Shown here: positions 1 to 10,049 of the stretch, one piece after another
Numbering within the stretch: the stretch's first letter is position 1
How the letters are laid out: each line of letters starts with the position of its first letter
Assembly: GCA_041859045.1 (NCBI GenBank)
Contig: JBHELB010000049.1
Coordinates: 1 to 32,856 of the forward strand
Length of the DNA stretch: 32,856 bases
DNA from: JBHELB01 sp041859045
GTDB lineage: Bacteria; Hydrogenedentota; Hydrogenedentia; Hydrogenedentales; SLHB01
Direction of reading: 5' to 3'
Program-made: the position numbers and the translations under genes
Notes under the pieces: model-generated
The model's database searches: none
Told to the model about the DNA's origin: nothing
Seen by the model: the letters and a program-made list of their open reading frames with translations, nothing else

Positions 1-41
1 TCTTTTCGGCCCCGCCAGAGCAGGTTAGCAACTAGAGCAGG

Positions 42-3000
42 TTAGGCCTTCTTGGCCGCCTTACGCATGCGGACCGTGGCCAGCACCGCGCTCAGCGCGC
101 CGAGGGCCAGAACCATCACCGGCGACGCGATGACCAGCTTGGCCATCAGGATGACCGGCAACAGGGCCACGCGAACCGCCGCCGCAAGCACGCTGTGCTT
201 GGCGATGACATCGGCAATCGCCGGGCTGACGTGGTAGTACACGTCGACCAGGGCCGTACCCAGCGCGTTGTTCAGCAGGAAGCTGTCGCGCAGGACACGC
301 AGCGTCTCGATATCACCAGCCAACGGAGTGCCATAAGCCGCCGTCGCGATGAAGCACGGGCCGCCACCGCCGCCGCCGCTGTCACCACCGCCCGCCGCAA
401 GGCCGAGCAGCGCCGCCAGCAGACCGCCGAGGATGGTCAGGATCTTGCCCCAGTCGAACCCAGCCTTGGTGTACGTGAAGGCACCCGGAATCGTCAAGTT
501 AACCAGCGCCTTGGCCGCGATCTCGCCGCCCTGGACCGTGATGACGATGTCCACCACACCTTCCGCGTTCGCCGGGGCTTCGATCTGGAAGCCGAACTCA
601 CTCACGTTCTGCAACGTGCTGAGGTCCGCCTCAACGCCGCCGAAGGTGACCTTCTGCGGCCAACCCAGACCCTGACCCACGATGGTCACCAGCGTACCGC
701 CCGTCGTCGGGCCCGACGTGTTCGACGTCGCGGACAGCGCCGCCGCCGGATTCGGATTACCCGCGCCATTGTAGAGGACGAACGCGCCAAGGTTGTACAG
801 ACGCGAGGTCACCTCGTTCACCTGGGTAATCGAGTTCATCGGATTCGCCGATTCCGGAGCGTATTCGCCCGGGCTCACAGTCGACTGGTACATCGCCGTG
901 TCGCCAACCGTGTAGTTGTGCACGTCAACGTTATCCGGAGTCAGCGTGCTGTCCCACAGAATCGCCGAAGTGCCGCCCGTCGCGATGGCGCCTTCGAGCA
1001 GAAGGGCATCGTTCGTCGGGTAAGTGAGCTTCATCGCCGTCTGATCGGTGTTGATGCTGACTTCGCGCTCGGCGTAGTCCTGATCGTACAGGTGCAGGTC
1101 GAAGGCCCACACGTTGTTCACGATGGTTGCCGGAACGTCCTGCTCCAGACCCAGATGCAACGCGCTCTTGGTCGCGCGAGCCAGACCGTACAGCGCGGTG
1201 ACCTCAGGCGTGTTCTTCAACGCGGCGGTGTTTTCCACCGACGAGAGAATGTCGCTCGGCAGCGTCAACGTCGCCGTCGTATCATCGGCCAGGAACAGGG
1301 TGTGCGCGGTGTACTGGGTCTTCGCCGCGTTCACGATGAACGCCGTCGTGTACACCGTCGCCGGCATGCCGCCGGACTGCTCGGTCGCATTATACCGAAC
1401 GTACGTGAAGGCATCCGCCGCCGTACCCGGCTCTTCCACATCCACCGCCTGCACGGCGACTTCCACCGAGTACTCCGCAACGGTCGCGCCGAACGCGTCG
1501 AACACCGGAGCCGTCACATACAGGTCGGTGTTGGTGTTCGTGTAGCCTTCCGCAAGCGCGGCAGGCACGCCACCGAACGTCACCACACTGTCATTGCCGG
1601 AGAAGTTGGTGCCCTGCAGGTGAACCACGCCACCGCCGAACAGCCAGTTCTTCGCAGGCGCAACCGTGTTAATCACCGGCACCGGAGGCGCATCGACATA
1701 CTCGAAGCCTTCCTTCGCGATACCGAAGTTCAAGCTGTCGTCCGCCTGCTCCACGCGAACGTCCACCAAGCCCAGACGCGCGCCCGCAGGAACGGTCACG
1801 GTCAACTCGGTATCCGGACCCGCCTTGGAGGCCGACTTCACGATGGAAGCCTGCTGCGTACCAAAGTAGACCACCGCGTTCGACTCAGCCTCAGGCGTGG
1901 TCGGCGCCGGGATCTGGGTCTCGCCAACATTGAACCACGAACGCTGACCCACGAAGTCCGTCGGATCGGACGCCGGCGGAGTTGTGGAGCCGAGCAGATC
2001 GCTCACCTCAACATAGGTCGTCGCACCGTTCGCGCCGATGACGTTGAACACCAGGTCGCCAAGGTGGAACGGATTCTCGACCGCATTGGTGCTCTGGGCG
2101 CCACGCTGATCATCGATTGTCGTGATGAGCTTGCCGCTCAGCGACAGGAAGAACAACTGAATGTCGCCCGGAGTCAGTTCAGAAGCCGTACCAGAAATCT
2201 GGTACCACGTCGTCAGGTTGGCCGACGGGTTGAAAACAACCGCCTGCGCCTTCGTGCCCTTCGCCGTGACCGGCTGAAGCACCGACGCATCATAGGTCAC
2301 GTTGAACTCGAGATTGGACGCCGCCGCCTGCGCGCTGTTGCGATACAGGTAGATCGGCACCGTGATCTGCGAGCCATTCGCGCCGTGGAACTCGATCGGG
2401 GCGCTCTGGCCAACACCGCCCACACGAATGACCTGGCCATCCGTGATCGGGTCAACCGACGGAACCGACTGCGGCGTGGTCACAGGGAATCCGGAACCCG
2501 TCACAACCGCCGTCACGCCGCCCGCCAGCAAGCTCTGGGTCGGATCCACCGCGATGCCGGTGATCGTGGCCGAGCTAAGCGGGACGAAGGTAAACGGAAG
2601 CGTGAACGCCTTCGTGCGGCCGCTCTTGGTCGCAGCCGTCACGAACAAGTCGTAGTCGCCCGCCACCGCAACCGGCGTCTTGGCGATCAGGGTGTCCGCC
2701 GCGACGAGCTGCTCGTCGGTGGCCTCGATGATCGCGCCCGCCTTGCCGAGAGCCTGGAAGCTCACCTGCGGCGTGCCCGCGATCTGCGAGAAGTCACCCG
2801 TGATTTCGATCTGGTAACCGCCATCGTCGAAAACCGACGACGGGAACACCGCCGTAATCGGGGCCGCCGAACGGTACGTGTAGGCCTGCGCCAACACATC
2901 CGTGCCGCCTTCCGCCGTCACCGAAACGTCCACCGTCGTGCCTTGCGCACCCGCCGGAGCCGTCACGGTAATCTGCGTGCCGCTCGGGTCTTCAACGATA

Positions 3001-5696
3001 TCCGTCGCCGCGACGCCGCCAAAGGTGACGTCCGTCACGCCAAACAGATTCGTGCCGGTGATCGTCACCGTGTTGCCGCCCGCCGCCGGACCGGTCGCCG
3101 GGTCAACCGACTGAAGAACCGGGGCTTCGGCAAGGTACGTGAACTGCGCCGACGCCGTTACCGTGCCGCCCGCCGTGGTAACCACCACGTCAACCGGACC
3201 GCGCGCATGCGCCGGGGTCGTCACATACAGTCGGTAAATCGAGTAGATCTCGTTGATCGTGGCCGCGACGCCGTCGAAGGTGACCTGCAGGTCGCCCGGC
3301 AACGCCGTCAAGAACCAATCGCCATCGATCACCACCCCGGTGCCGCCCAGGACGGTGCCCGACTTCGGCGTGAAGTCGTCAACCACCGGCTGCGGAGCGC
3401 CGCCATTGATGTACAAGAAGCCATTGGCCGAGGTGGCCACGCCACCATCGGTCGTCACGGTCACGTCCACAAAGCCCGCCGCGTGGGCCGGATTGTAAAC
3501 GCGCGCATACGTGTCTTCGATCGCGTCAAGCGCCGCCGCAACGCCGTCAAACGTCGCCGCGAAGCCATTCACAAGGTAATTCGCGCCATACAGACCGACC
3601 GCCGTGTTACCGGCCGTCGGACCAAAGTTCGGCGACACGATGTTCAGCGCCGGCGCGGCCAAATAATTGAACGCCGCCAACAGCGAACCGGTGTAGTTGT
3701 TGCCCGTGCTCACGTTCAGGTCCACAAGACCCGGCGCATGCACGCCCGTGAGCGCCTGGAACTGCGTGACGCCCTTTACCGGAGCCGTGTTGAAATCAAC
3801 TTCAGCGCCGCCCAACGACGCACCGAAGCCAAGCTCGACCTCGTCGAAGCCTTCGCCGTCGACCGTGACGAGCGTGCCGCCCTTTTCGCCGCCCTGGGTC
3901 GGGTTGATGCTATCCACCTTGGGACCAAGGTACTGGAAGCCTTCGAAACGCGTGTCGGACACGCCGCTCTGCGTTTCGACCTTCACGTCAACCAGCTTGT
4001 CCGTCGCCGGAGCCGACAGGTCCTTCGCGCGCGGCACGGTCACCGTGTACACGCTGCCGTTGCGCACCGCAGCGCCGCAGTCGACGCCGTCGAGGGAGAT
4101 CGTCAGCAGGTCTTCCTGACCGGCCGGGACGTTGTCCACGGTCACGTCGAGCGTCGCGCCGCCGATCGCGTAGTCAGACGCTTCGCCGGTCGCCTGGTTG
4201 GCCACCGCCGAAATGACCATCGCATCCGGGCTCTTGAACGGCGCGATGACCGACAGATGGGTCAGGTCGGTCTTAACAATACCGTCCAGAACGACCGTGT
4301 CGGATTCCGACGCCGTCCAGTTCGAAGCCGCCGTTACGTCGATCACCGCCGGGGAGTTGGTGTTGTCCACATCCGCCGGATAGGTGTAGATGGTGCAGTT
4401 GTCATCCTTCGCAACGCCGTTCACGCCCTGGAACTCGACGTGAATCGGGTTGCTCGCGATGCGGTTCTGGTCGATCGGAGCGAACTCGGTGTCGGTCGCA
4501 CCCTTCACCCAGATGGTCGCGAAAATGTAGTACGTGCCTTCAACCGAAATCGTCGCGAAATCCGCGCTGTCCAGACCCGTCGTCGTCAGGTCCGCCACCT
4601 CGGTTCCCAGCAACGCGCCCAGATTGTCCGCCGCTTCAAGAACAAGGATGCCTTCCTCGCCCGCCTGAAGCAGACCATCCGGAATCGAGATCGACACGAC
4701 GCGGAGCGGATTGCCCGGATCCTGCACGGCAACCGTCGTGGCCGCATCGAAGTTATAAGCCGCCTTGCTCGCCGGAGCCAACGGCTGCACGATGACATTG
4801 CGCGTGCCGGGCTCATACGGAGCAGGCGATTCAACCGAAACCGCGCTCACGTACTTGTCGCCCACGCCGAAAGCCGGTTCCGCAACAATGCCAAACGGAT
4901 CATCCGGCAAACCGTCGCCGTTCGCATCCGACGTAATCGTCTCCACGGAGAAGTTCACCGGCTGACCCTGAAGCGTGCCCTTGCCGGAGTAGGTATCGGC
5001 GGTAACGCCGAGAGAAGCCGTGGTAATATCCGAAATGTCGTCCAAGGTCGCCGGGAAAGGCACGATACCGTTGCCAATCAAGTTCTGCACGGCCTTGTTG
5101 GTCGAAACAGTATAGGTAATCTGCGAAATGTCGCCCGGGCTGTCCGTATCGGTGGTCAGCGTCAGCGGTACACCCGCGGCTTTTGCAAAAATCGGGCCCG
5201 ATGCCTCCGTAAACACGCGCGCGCCGTCGACAAGGCCGTCAACAGCGACATCGCTCGCCGGAGGATAGTTGCCCTGGGCCGCTTTCAGCGCGTAGAAGGA
5301 CAGGCCCACCCAGTCCATCGCGCCGTCCGCCGTCGAAACGAACAGCGCCGCTTTGCCCGCCGCTGCCGCACGGATTGAAGCCACTTGGCTACCCGGCTCG
5401 GCATCCAGCACAGCCACGCCGTCGCTCGCAAGCGACCACTGGACCGCGCCCACCGGCAGCAGCCTATTTTCCGAATCAAGAACACTGAACCGCTGCTCGG
5501 CCGCCACCGGCACGGAGAAACTCTCTCCAACCGGCGTTACGCCATCAGCAGTGATCTGGAGGTTGGTCACTACAGGGGCAGCGCCAACCGCGGCAGGTTC
5601 TTCCTGACCTGCCATCGGCAACAGGCCAATCGCGAAGGCCGCCGCCATTAGCACGCTTACCAGCAGTGCCAAACTCAGCTTTTTCTTCGTCCCCAT
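42..5696 (-). CDS. Giant exported IPT/TIG-repeat surface protein with cohesin-like insert and CFI-box C-terminal domain
   Basis: The 1884-residue protein has a signal peptide (lysines 4-6, then a hydrophobic core to about residue 28). After a mixed beta-rich N-terminal half come at least eight IPT/TIG immunoglobulin-like units, starting near residues 593, 684, 770, 859, 945, 1040, 1340 and 1650. They show the usual pattern of P-x-x-G, a GG-x-x-V strand and an F-G/D-GV-x-A end. Residues about 1084-1250 look like a cohesin-type domain (NLEFNVTYDASVLQPV). The C-terminus has a glycine run, then CFIATAAYG near 1781-1789, an ADVIAKH segment, a hydrophobic helix and a basic tail. That is the layout of CFI-box C-terminal domains, thought to be surface-sorting or anchoring signals. 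The start is supported by GAGGAG 8 bases upstream. Its exact role (adhesion, S-layer-like or polysaccharide binding) cannot be read from the sequence. No glycosidase or protease motif was seen. Confidence 0.93.
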   Translation of the reverse strand: MGTKKKLSLALLVSVLMAAAFAIGLLPMAGQEEPAAVGAAPVVTNLQITADGVTPVGESFSVPVAAEQRFSVLDSENRLLPVGAVQWSLASDGVAVLDAEPGSQVASIRAAAAGKAALFVSTADGAMDWVGLSFYALKAAQGNYPPASDVAVDGLVDGARVFTEASGPIFAKAAGVPLTLTTDTDSPGDISQITYTVSTNKAVQNLIGNGIVPFPATLDDISDITTASLGVTADTYSGKGTLQGQPVNFSVETITSDANGDGLPDDPFGIVAEPAFGVGDKYVSAVSVESPAPYEPGTRNVIVQPLAPASKAAYNFDAATTVAVQDPGNPLRVVSISIPDGLLQAGEEGILVLEAADNLGALLGTEVADLTTTGLDSADFATISVEGTYYIFATIWVKGATDTEFAPIDQNRIASNPIHVEFQGVNGVAKDDNCTIYTYPADVDNTNSPAVIDVTAASNWTASESDTVVLDGIVKTDLTHLSVIAPFKSPDAMVISAVANQATGEASDYAIGGATLDVTVDNVPAGQEDLLTISLDGVDCGAAVRNGSVYTVTVPRAKDLSAPATDKLVDVKVETQSGVSDTRFEGFQYLGPKVDSINPTQGGEKGGTLVTVDGEGFDEVELGFGASLGGAEVDFNTAPVKGVTQFQALTGVHAPGLVDLNVSTGNNYTGSLLAAFNYLAAPALNIVSPNFGPTAGNTAVGLYGANYLVNGFAATFDGVAAALDAIEDTYARVYNPAHAAGFVDVTVTTDGGVATSANGFLYINGGAPQPVVDDFTPKSGTVLGGTGVVIDGDWFLTALPGDLQVTFDGVAATINEIYSIYRLYVTTPAHARGPVDVVVTTAGGTVTASAQFTYLAEAPVLQSVDPATGPAAGGNTVTITGTNLFGVTDVTFGGVAATDIVEDPSGTQITVTAPAGAQGTTVDVSVTAEGGTDVLAQAYTYRSAAPITAVFPSSVFDDGGYQIEITGDFSQIAGTPQVSFQALGKAGAIIEATDEQLVAADTLIAKTPVAVAGDYDLFVTAATKSGRTKAFTLPFTFVPLSSATITGIAVDPTQSLLAGGVTAVVTGSGFPVTTPQSVPSVDPITDGQVIRVGGVGQSAPIEFHGANGSQITVPIYLYRNSAQAAASNLEFNVTYDASVLQPVTAKGTKAQAVVFNPSANLTTWYQISGTASELTPGDIQLFFLSLSGKLITTIDDQRGAQSTNAVENPFHLGDLVFNVIGANGATTYVEVSDLLGSTTPPASDPTDFVGQRSWFNVGETQIPAPTTPEAESNAVVYFGTQQASIVKSASKAGPDTELTVTVPAGARLGLVDVRVEQADDSLNFGIAKEGFEYVDAPPVPVINTVAPAKNWLFGGGVVHLQGTNFSGNDSVVTFGGVPAALAEGYTNTNTDLYVTAPVFDAFGATVAEYSVEVAVQAVDVEEPGTAADAFTYVRYNATEQSGGMPATVYTTAFIVNAAKTQYTAHTLFLADDTTATLTLPSDILSSVENTAALKNTPEVTALYGLARATKSALHLGLEQDVPATIVNNVWAFDLHLYDQDYAEREVSINTDQTAMKLTYPTNDALLLEGAIATGGTSAILWDSTLTPDNVDVHNYTVGDTAMYQSTVSPGEYAPESANPMNSITQVNEVTSRLYNLGAFVLYNGAGNPNPAAALSATSNTSGPTTGGTLVTIVGQGLGWPQKVTFGGVEADLSTLQNVSEFGFQIEAPANAEGVVDIVITVQGGEIAAKALVNLTIPGAFTYTKAGFDWGKILTILGGLLAALLGLAAGGGDSGGGGGGPCFIATAAYGTPLAGDIETLRVLRDSFLLNNALGTALVDVYYHVSPAIADVIAKHSVLAAAVRVALLPVILMAKLVIASPVMVLALGALSAVLATVRMRKAAKKA

Positions 5697-5903
5697 CTAC
5701 GTTTCTCCTCTTTTGCTTCAGCATTTCTTCCGCAGACTGTCTGACGCAACAAATAGCAAAGACGTCGCCTCGCGGCTTCCTCTCTGCATCAAACCCTTTG
5801 GTGTGGCCCTGACATCAACCCCAACTCCGCCCTACCCAATTGAAAAACGACGAAACACTTCTTCCCCCGTAGGAAAAAGGCCTTCGCCACTCTGCAAGGT
5901 TGG

Positions 5904-5933
5904 ATTATAGGGGGTCTCACGGTAGCCTGTCAA
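5904..5933 (-). promoter_or_regulatory. Consensus sigma-70-type promoter for the giant IPT protein
   Basis: On the minus strand TTGACA (complement of 5928-5933), an 18-base spacer and TATAAT (complement of 5904-5909) match both consensus hexamers perfectly. The predicted start of transcription near 5897 gives a leader of about 200 bases. No known riboswitch was recognised in that leader. Confidence 0.85.
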
Positions 5934-6397
5934 CTTCTTTTTCCGATCTGCTGCCCAGATCGCACCCTACATCCTTCCAAAAAGAATCTTTTTGCGGTAT
6001 ATTCATAGCAAAAAACCAATAAAAACCGCCACGGCTACCCCCGAATTCTTTTCCCCTCTGCGCATAATCTCATTCCTGTCTATCCGAAAATCCAACACGC
6101 CGGACCGATACACAATAGTGAAAGATGTCCACGCCGAGCAAACATGTCAAGAAAATACTACCCCATCTCGTACTTCGACTCAAGCAAATTCTCACGGGCG
6201 CGAGCACATACACGGCACGGCAAAGCAAGTCCCCCTCGCGCAGTTGATGTCTTTCCGCTTTGAAGCTATGATCGTGTGTCTTCCTTGAAAGGCTTTCCGA
6301 TAGCGTATTGCGTGCGCACCCCGAAGAGACGCGCACGGCCTGAGGCCATCATAGAACACGTTGACTACTCCAGCAGGATTTGAGGCAGGATAATCAC
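5934..6397. other. Divergent intergenic region, no gene seen
   Basis: About 460 bases of lower GC lie between the promoter of the IPT gene and the glycosyltransferase. A 7-bp hairpin, CGATCTG with CAGATCG around CTGCC (5944-5962), sits just upstream of the -35 box of the IPT promoter and could be an operator or an upstream transcript end. A second inverted repeat, CGTGCGC with GCGCACG, lies at 6311-6337. Short open frames here (5992-6288 plus, 6070-6336 minus) have no ribosome-binding site and no recognisable protein features. Confidence 0.5.
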
Positions 6398-8257
6398 ATG
6401 ATAGACCACATAAACGGCGAATCCGGCCCGATTGAGCGCACTTCCACGCCCCATCGGCGCTCTCTATGGGGCTTCCTGGCGCTGCTGACGGCGCTGGGGG
6501 CGATCATCTTGTTCACCGAGTTGGGCCGGATGGACGTGGTGACGGACAACGAAGGCCAGCGTGCGACGCCGCCCATCGAAATGGTCAGGACGGGGAACTA
6601 TCTAATCCCCACGATCAACGGGTTGGACTATCTCGTGAAACCGCCGCTGCTGTACTGGGCCATCGCGGGAGTTTACAAAGCCACCGGCGTCATCAACGAA
6701 TGGACCTGCCGCATCCCCACCGCCGTATGCAGCATTCTGGCCGTGCTGGCGCTGTACGTCTTCACGCGGCGCGCCGCGGGCGAACGCACGGCGCGCTGGG
6801 CAGCGATACTCCTGCTGTCGTCGCCTTACTTCATCGAGCGATCCCGCTGGGCGGAGATCGATGTGCCGCTGACGTTGTTCGTGCTGCTGTCGGTACTGGC
6901 GTTGCGCGCCGCCTGTCTCCAACGCGACATGTACCTCAACCTCGCGTTTGCGGTCCTCTCCGGCCTCGCCCTTGGCGCGGCGTCGATGCTCAAGGGCCCC
7001 CCCGCATACTTATTCGTCGTCACCGCGTGGATGGGCGTGCAACTTGCCGAAGGCCGCGATCCCGGCCAAGCCTTGCGCACGGGCCTGCGCTGGACGCTCG
7101 CCGCGTTCGTCATCTCACTGCTGTTTCTCATCCCGCCGGTTCGGACGTATGTCCCCCTTCCCGTGGCGCTGCTCGTGTTTGCGTTGGCGTGGTTTGTTCT
7201 CGCGCTGCGCTACGGCCGCCCCACGCGATGGGCCGACCTGGTAACGCTCGCGGCCGTGCTGGTCATTGGCGCAGCCCTGACGTTCCCGTGGGTGCATGCG
7301 GTGGTGAACATGAAGGGACTCGATTATTTCAGCGCCATGCTGCGCAGCGAAGCCCTCGAGCGCACCGCGCGCGCGACCGACATCAACAGCGGCGGCCCGT
7401 GGTATTACCTCGTGGCGCTGCCCGCGCTGTTGGCCCCCTGGGGACTCCTCTTGCCGTTGCACCTTTCCCGAAGCGCCTGGCAATCGCGCGGCGGGTTCTA
7501 TCGCTTTGCGGTCGTCGCGGGATGGCTCGGCGTCGGGTTGTTCTCGCTGATCGCGGGCAAAGAACGCGAATATATCCTCCCCGCCGTGCCGCTGCTGCTG
7601 ATCGCCACGGCGTACCACCTCGTGCATGCGGCCGACGCCTATGCCGAACGCTGGGCGGTGCTGTGGTCACGCGCGTGGCGCGCCGCGATGCCAGTCTTCA
7701 TGCCCATCCTCGTCATCGGCGGCGCGATCTACTTTACGCAGGCGGAACGCCATCCCGTACTCATCGCGGAATGTGGCGTGGCCGCCGTGCTGGCCCTTGC
7801 CGCCGCCTACTGGGGCTTCAAACGCCCCTCGCGCCGTCTCCAAGCCGTGGCCGCGTGCGCCATGCTCGCCGTCTGCCTGGGCATGGTCGGGCGCGGCTTC
7901 CATTACGCCTCCACGACCAACAACACCCCGCGCCACGTGGCGCTAGCCTGCCAACGCCTGCTCGACGCGGGCCTGCGCGTCGAGACCGTATCGCGCACCA
8001 ACTTCAGTCTTGCCTTCCCCTACCCCGCCGTCGCGTTCTATTTACAACGCGAGATGCCGCTGGCGGGCAACGATGCGGAGAAAGTCAAAGAGCAATTCCG
8101 AGGAAAAGAGCCGTATTATTTCCTCGGCCGCAAAGATTTCATGCAAGAACTCGGCGCCCTCGACCGCGCCGGGGTCTACGTCATCGCCGGGCCGCACACA
8201 AGCAAAAAGCTGATGCTGGTCGGCAACCAACCCGCGCCGGTTTCATTAGAGAAATAA
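6398..8257 (+). CDS. ArnT/PMT-type (GT83/GT39-like) membrane glycosyltransferase
   Basis: This 619-residue polytopic inner-membrane protein is of the dolichyl-phosphate-mannosyltransferase/ArnT superfamily. These enzymes move a sugar from a polyprenyl-phosphate donor to lipid A, protein or another acceptor on the outer face of the membrane. After a first membrane helix (about 24-42) comes the signature loop: acidic DNE (50-52), R55, P58-P59, EMV (61-63), GNYLIPT (66-72), NG and KPPLLYW (81-87). About ten further hydrophobic segments follow, then a short soluble C-terminal region. I chose ATG at 6398 because GGCAGGA precedes it by 7 bases; the upstream TTG at 6380 lacks a site. The donor and acceptor are unknown. 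No aminoarabinose genes are nearby, so an ArnT role in polymyxin resistance is not supported. Confidence 0.9.
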   Translation: MIDHINGESGPIERTSTPHRRSLWGFLALLTALGAIILFTELGRMDVVTDNEGQRATPPIEMVRTGNYLIPTINGLDYLVKPPLLYWAIAGVYKATGVINEWTCRIPTAVCSILAVLALYVFTRRAAGERTARWAAILLLSSPYFIERSRWAEIDVPLTLFVLLSVLALRAACLQRDMYLNLAFAVLSGLALGAASMLKGPPAYLFVVTAWMGVQLAEGRDPGQALRTGLRWTLAAFVISLLFLIPPVRTYVPLPVALLVFALAWFVLALRYGRPTRWADLVTLAAVLVIGAALTFPWVHAVVNMKGLDYFSAMLRSEALERTARATDINSGGPWYYLVALPALLAPWGLLLPLHLSRSAWQSRGGFYRFAVVAGWLGVGLFSLIAGKEREYILPAVPLLLIATAYHLVHAADAYAERWAVLWSRAWRAAMPVFMPILVIGGAIYFTQAERHPVLIAECGVAAVLALAAAYWGFKRPSRRLQAVAACAMLAVCLGMVGRGFHYASTTNNTPRHVALACQRLLDAGLRVETVSRTNFSLAFPYPAVAFYLQREMPLAGNDAEKVKEQFRGKEPYYFLGRKDFMQELGALDRAGVYVIAGPHTSKKLMLVGNQPAPVSLEK

Positions 8258-8344
8258 CGGCCCCATCCGCGAACACAGCGAGGCCCGCATCGCCCGAGGC
8301 CCCCTCGCCGAGGTAGACACGCGGGGCAAACTCTAATGCGATAA

Positions 8345-9176
8345 CTCTGCGCAAATGTGCTGGGCGCACACTTCGTCAGCGAGGAGAACTCGAGCGGGCA
8401 GTTGCAGCGGACCTACCTCGGGGGCTATGGCGACATATCCGGTTCGAATCCCTCGAGCGGCACGTACCGGTATTACGCGATGGACTTCTTGTCGTCGGCG
8501 CGTGCGCACTATGACGGCTCGGGAACGTTGCTCGCATCGTTCGAGTTCGACCCCTACGGCGGGGTCTACTCGACCGACGGCGCGGCGGGCGACCGCCTAT
8601 ACGCCACCCACGGCTGGTCCACAACGCTGAGCGAATACTGGTCGCCGTCGCGGCTCTACAGCCCCGAACAGATGCGCCTGGACAACCCGCGACCCCTTGG
8701 GTATGATCGACGGGCCAAATCTCTATGGCTACGTGAACGGAAATCCCGTCAGCAGAACTGACCCGACGGGACTTTTTTCAAGCCTGAAAAATTGCGCCGC
8801 CGTCCCGTGGGCTTGTGCAGGGGTTGGAGGAGCGGTCGGAGGAGGCCTGGTAAACGGATCGATCGCCAAGGCCGCTGGTTGCAGCAACGGAGAAATTGCG
8901 TTAGCGGTGCTTAAGGGGGCTGGGACTGGTTTCCTTGAGGGGGTCGGAGCGGCCGGGGCCGCGGGGCTCGCGGCCAGACTTGGTGGCGGGGCCATAGCAA
9001 GGGTAGTCAGCGCGGGGGCAGGTTCGGCTGCCGGCGCAGCAATGACGGGCGGAAATATCCCTGGAAGTTTCCTCGGTGGAATCTTTGGCGGGTTGGGATT
9101 AGACTCACTTCACAATTTCGTGGGAGGGTTCGATATAGGTGTGTTCGGAAATTTCGGTGGCAGCCCCTGCGGCTGA
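8345..9176 (+). pseudogene. Rhs-repeat protein 3' fragment, 5'-truncated and frameshifted, with glycine-rich C-terminus
   Basis: The frame opens directly after a stop at 8342-8344 with an Rhs-type segment (GAHFVSEENSSG, RTYLGGYG, FEFDPYGG). It runs into the Rhs core but leaves frame in codons around 8677. Removing one C of GCGCCTGG restores YSPEQMRWTTRDPLG, which joins NLYGYVNGNPV and DPTGL in the next frame, as in intact Rhs core ends. The downstream part (ATG at 8697, ends 9176) carries the variable C-terminal region: about 130 residues, very rich in glycine and alanine, with GxxxG-like spacing. It resembles a membrane-inserting segment rather than a recognisable nuclease. Thousands of upstream Rhs bases are missing. 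Either this is an orphan toxin-tail cassette or a decaying gene; a sequencing error could explain the single-base shift but not the missing 5' part. Confidence 0.8.
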
Positions 9177-9196
9177 TACGTGTTTGTAGGGCGGCT

Positions 9197-9234
9197 GAGG
9201 CGGGCTCGCTCTCAGAGCGGGCTCGCCTCTTTTT
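9197..9234 (+). terminator. Rho-independent terminator after the Rhs fragment
   Basis: A 15-bp stem (9197-9211 with 9215-9229, two G-U pairs) and a TCA loop are followed by TTTTT. It separates the Rhs tail from the following membrane-protein gene. Confidence 0.9.
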
Positions 9235-9259
9235 CCGGGGAGGTATGGAGGAGGGTTAG

Positions 9260-10000
9260 ATGACGCGGCAATGTGAGCGGGTAGTGGGTCTTTCCCCAAG
9301 AGAGAAGGGGTTGGACTCTTGGCTCTCCGCTTGTTGGCTTACGCTCCCTGTTCCGATATTGCTGTTCTGGGGCCTGAATAGACTGCGGTCAGCGCCGCTC
9401 GCTGAAGATGCCTTGCTCTATCTATTGTCAAGCGTGGCGGGAAAAGCCGTTGTGTGCCTTGGTCTATCTGCCGCTGCAATTATTTACATAGCACTACTGC
9501 TCTATTTAGTGCGCAAATTTCGCGCATCCCTGGATTCCATTCCCGAGTACCATCTTACAGAAAGCGGTTTCTCTTTAATCTCACCATCGGGCGTCAAGGA
9601 GTATTATGCTTGGCATTCTCTTCAGAGCGTTTCCCTCGTCGGGGGCCGTCTTACCTTCGATTCCGGAGCCGAAGTAGAGCTCAAAATGCTTACTTGCCGA
9701 TTCTTGAATGCGGCAAAAGAAGTGGCCGAAAGCGATAATTTGATCAAGAAGGAAATGCTGTCCTGGAACATGGCTGCGTTGGAACACAGAACTCAATTTT
9801 GGAGAAAGTTTTGGAAAACCTCACTCCTTATAGACCTGGTTTTCGCATTGGGGTTGACGCCGGTGGTAGCTGTTACGATTTATGATTCAGAGAGCTCCGC
9901 CGTTTTTGTAGCAATTCTCGCCTTTGTGTTTCTCTGCACTTCGGTTTTCCTGTCTTCTGCACTGCACTCCGAAGAATATCGCAAGAGTCGTCCATTCTAG
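9260..10000 (+). CDS. Membrane protein with PH-like segment, possible Rhs-associated immunity protein (paralogue of 28069-28851)
   Basis: The 246-residue protein is not from a family I can name. Two hydrophobic helices (about 23-42 and 62-86) form an N-terminal hairpin. A soluble beta-rich stretch follows (about 95-145: EYHLTESGFSLI, EYYAWHSLQSV, LTFDSGAEVEL). Its T/S-x-x-G-F, Y/W-x-x-I/L-x-x-V and L-x-x-x-G order resembles YcxB-like or bacterial PH domains. Two more helices (about 186-206 and 215-236) follow. GGAGG precedes the ATG. The gene follows an Rhs tail, as immunity genes do, and is richer in AT than the surrounding genome. A close paralogue at 28069 shares most motifs, including NRLRS, SWNMA, EHRT, FWKKFWK and EEYR. 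The immunity role is inference from position only. Confidence 0.75.
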   Translation: MTRQCERVVGLSPREKGLDSWLSACWLTLPVPILLFWGLNRLRSAPLAEDALLYLLSSVAGKAVVCLGLSAAAIIYIALLLYLVRKFRASLDSIPEYHLTESGFSLISPSGVKEYYAWHSLQSVSLVGGRLTFDSGAEVELKMLTCRFLNAAKEVAESDNLIKKEMLSWNMAALEHRTQFWRKFWKTSLLIDLVFALGLTPVVAVTIYDSESSAVFVAILAFVFLCTSVFLSSALHSEEYRKSRPF

Positions 10001-10049
10001 ACTTAACGGGTGTGGCTTTCTAAATACCGCTGCGGTTGCGCCGGACCGG

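Noticed and set aside
17..45. Direct repeat AGAGCAGGTTAG twice at the window start
   Set aside because: Only two 12-base copies that include the stop of the IPT gene; too little context to call an element.
195..5378. 1727-codon open frame on the plus strand
   Set aside because: Antisense shadow of the IPT-repeat gene: extremely arginine/histidine-rich, no domains and no ribosome site.
5992..6288. 98-codon frame in the intergenic region
   Set aside because: TTG start without a ribosome site, no protein features, and it overlaps an equally poor frame on the other strand.
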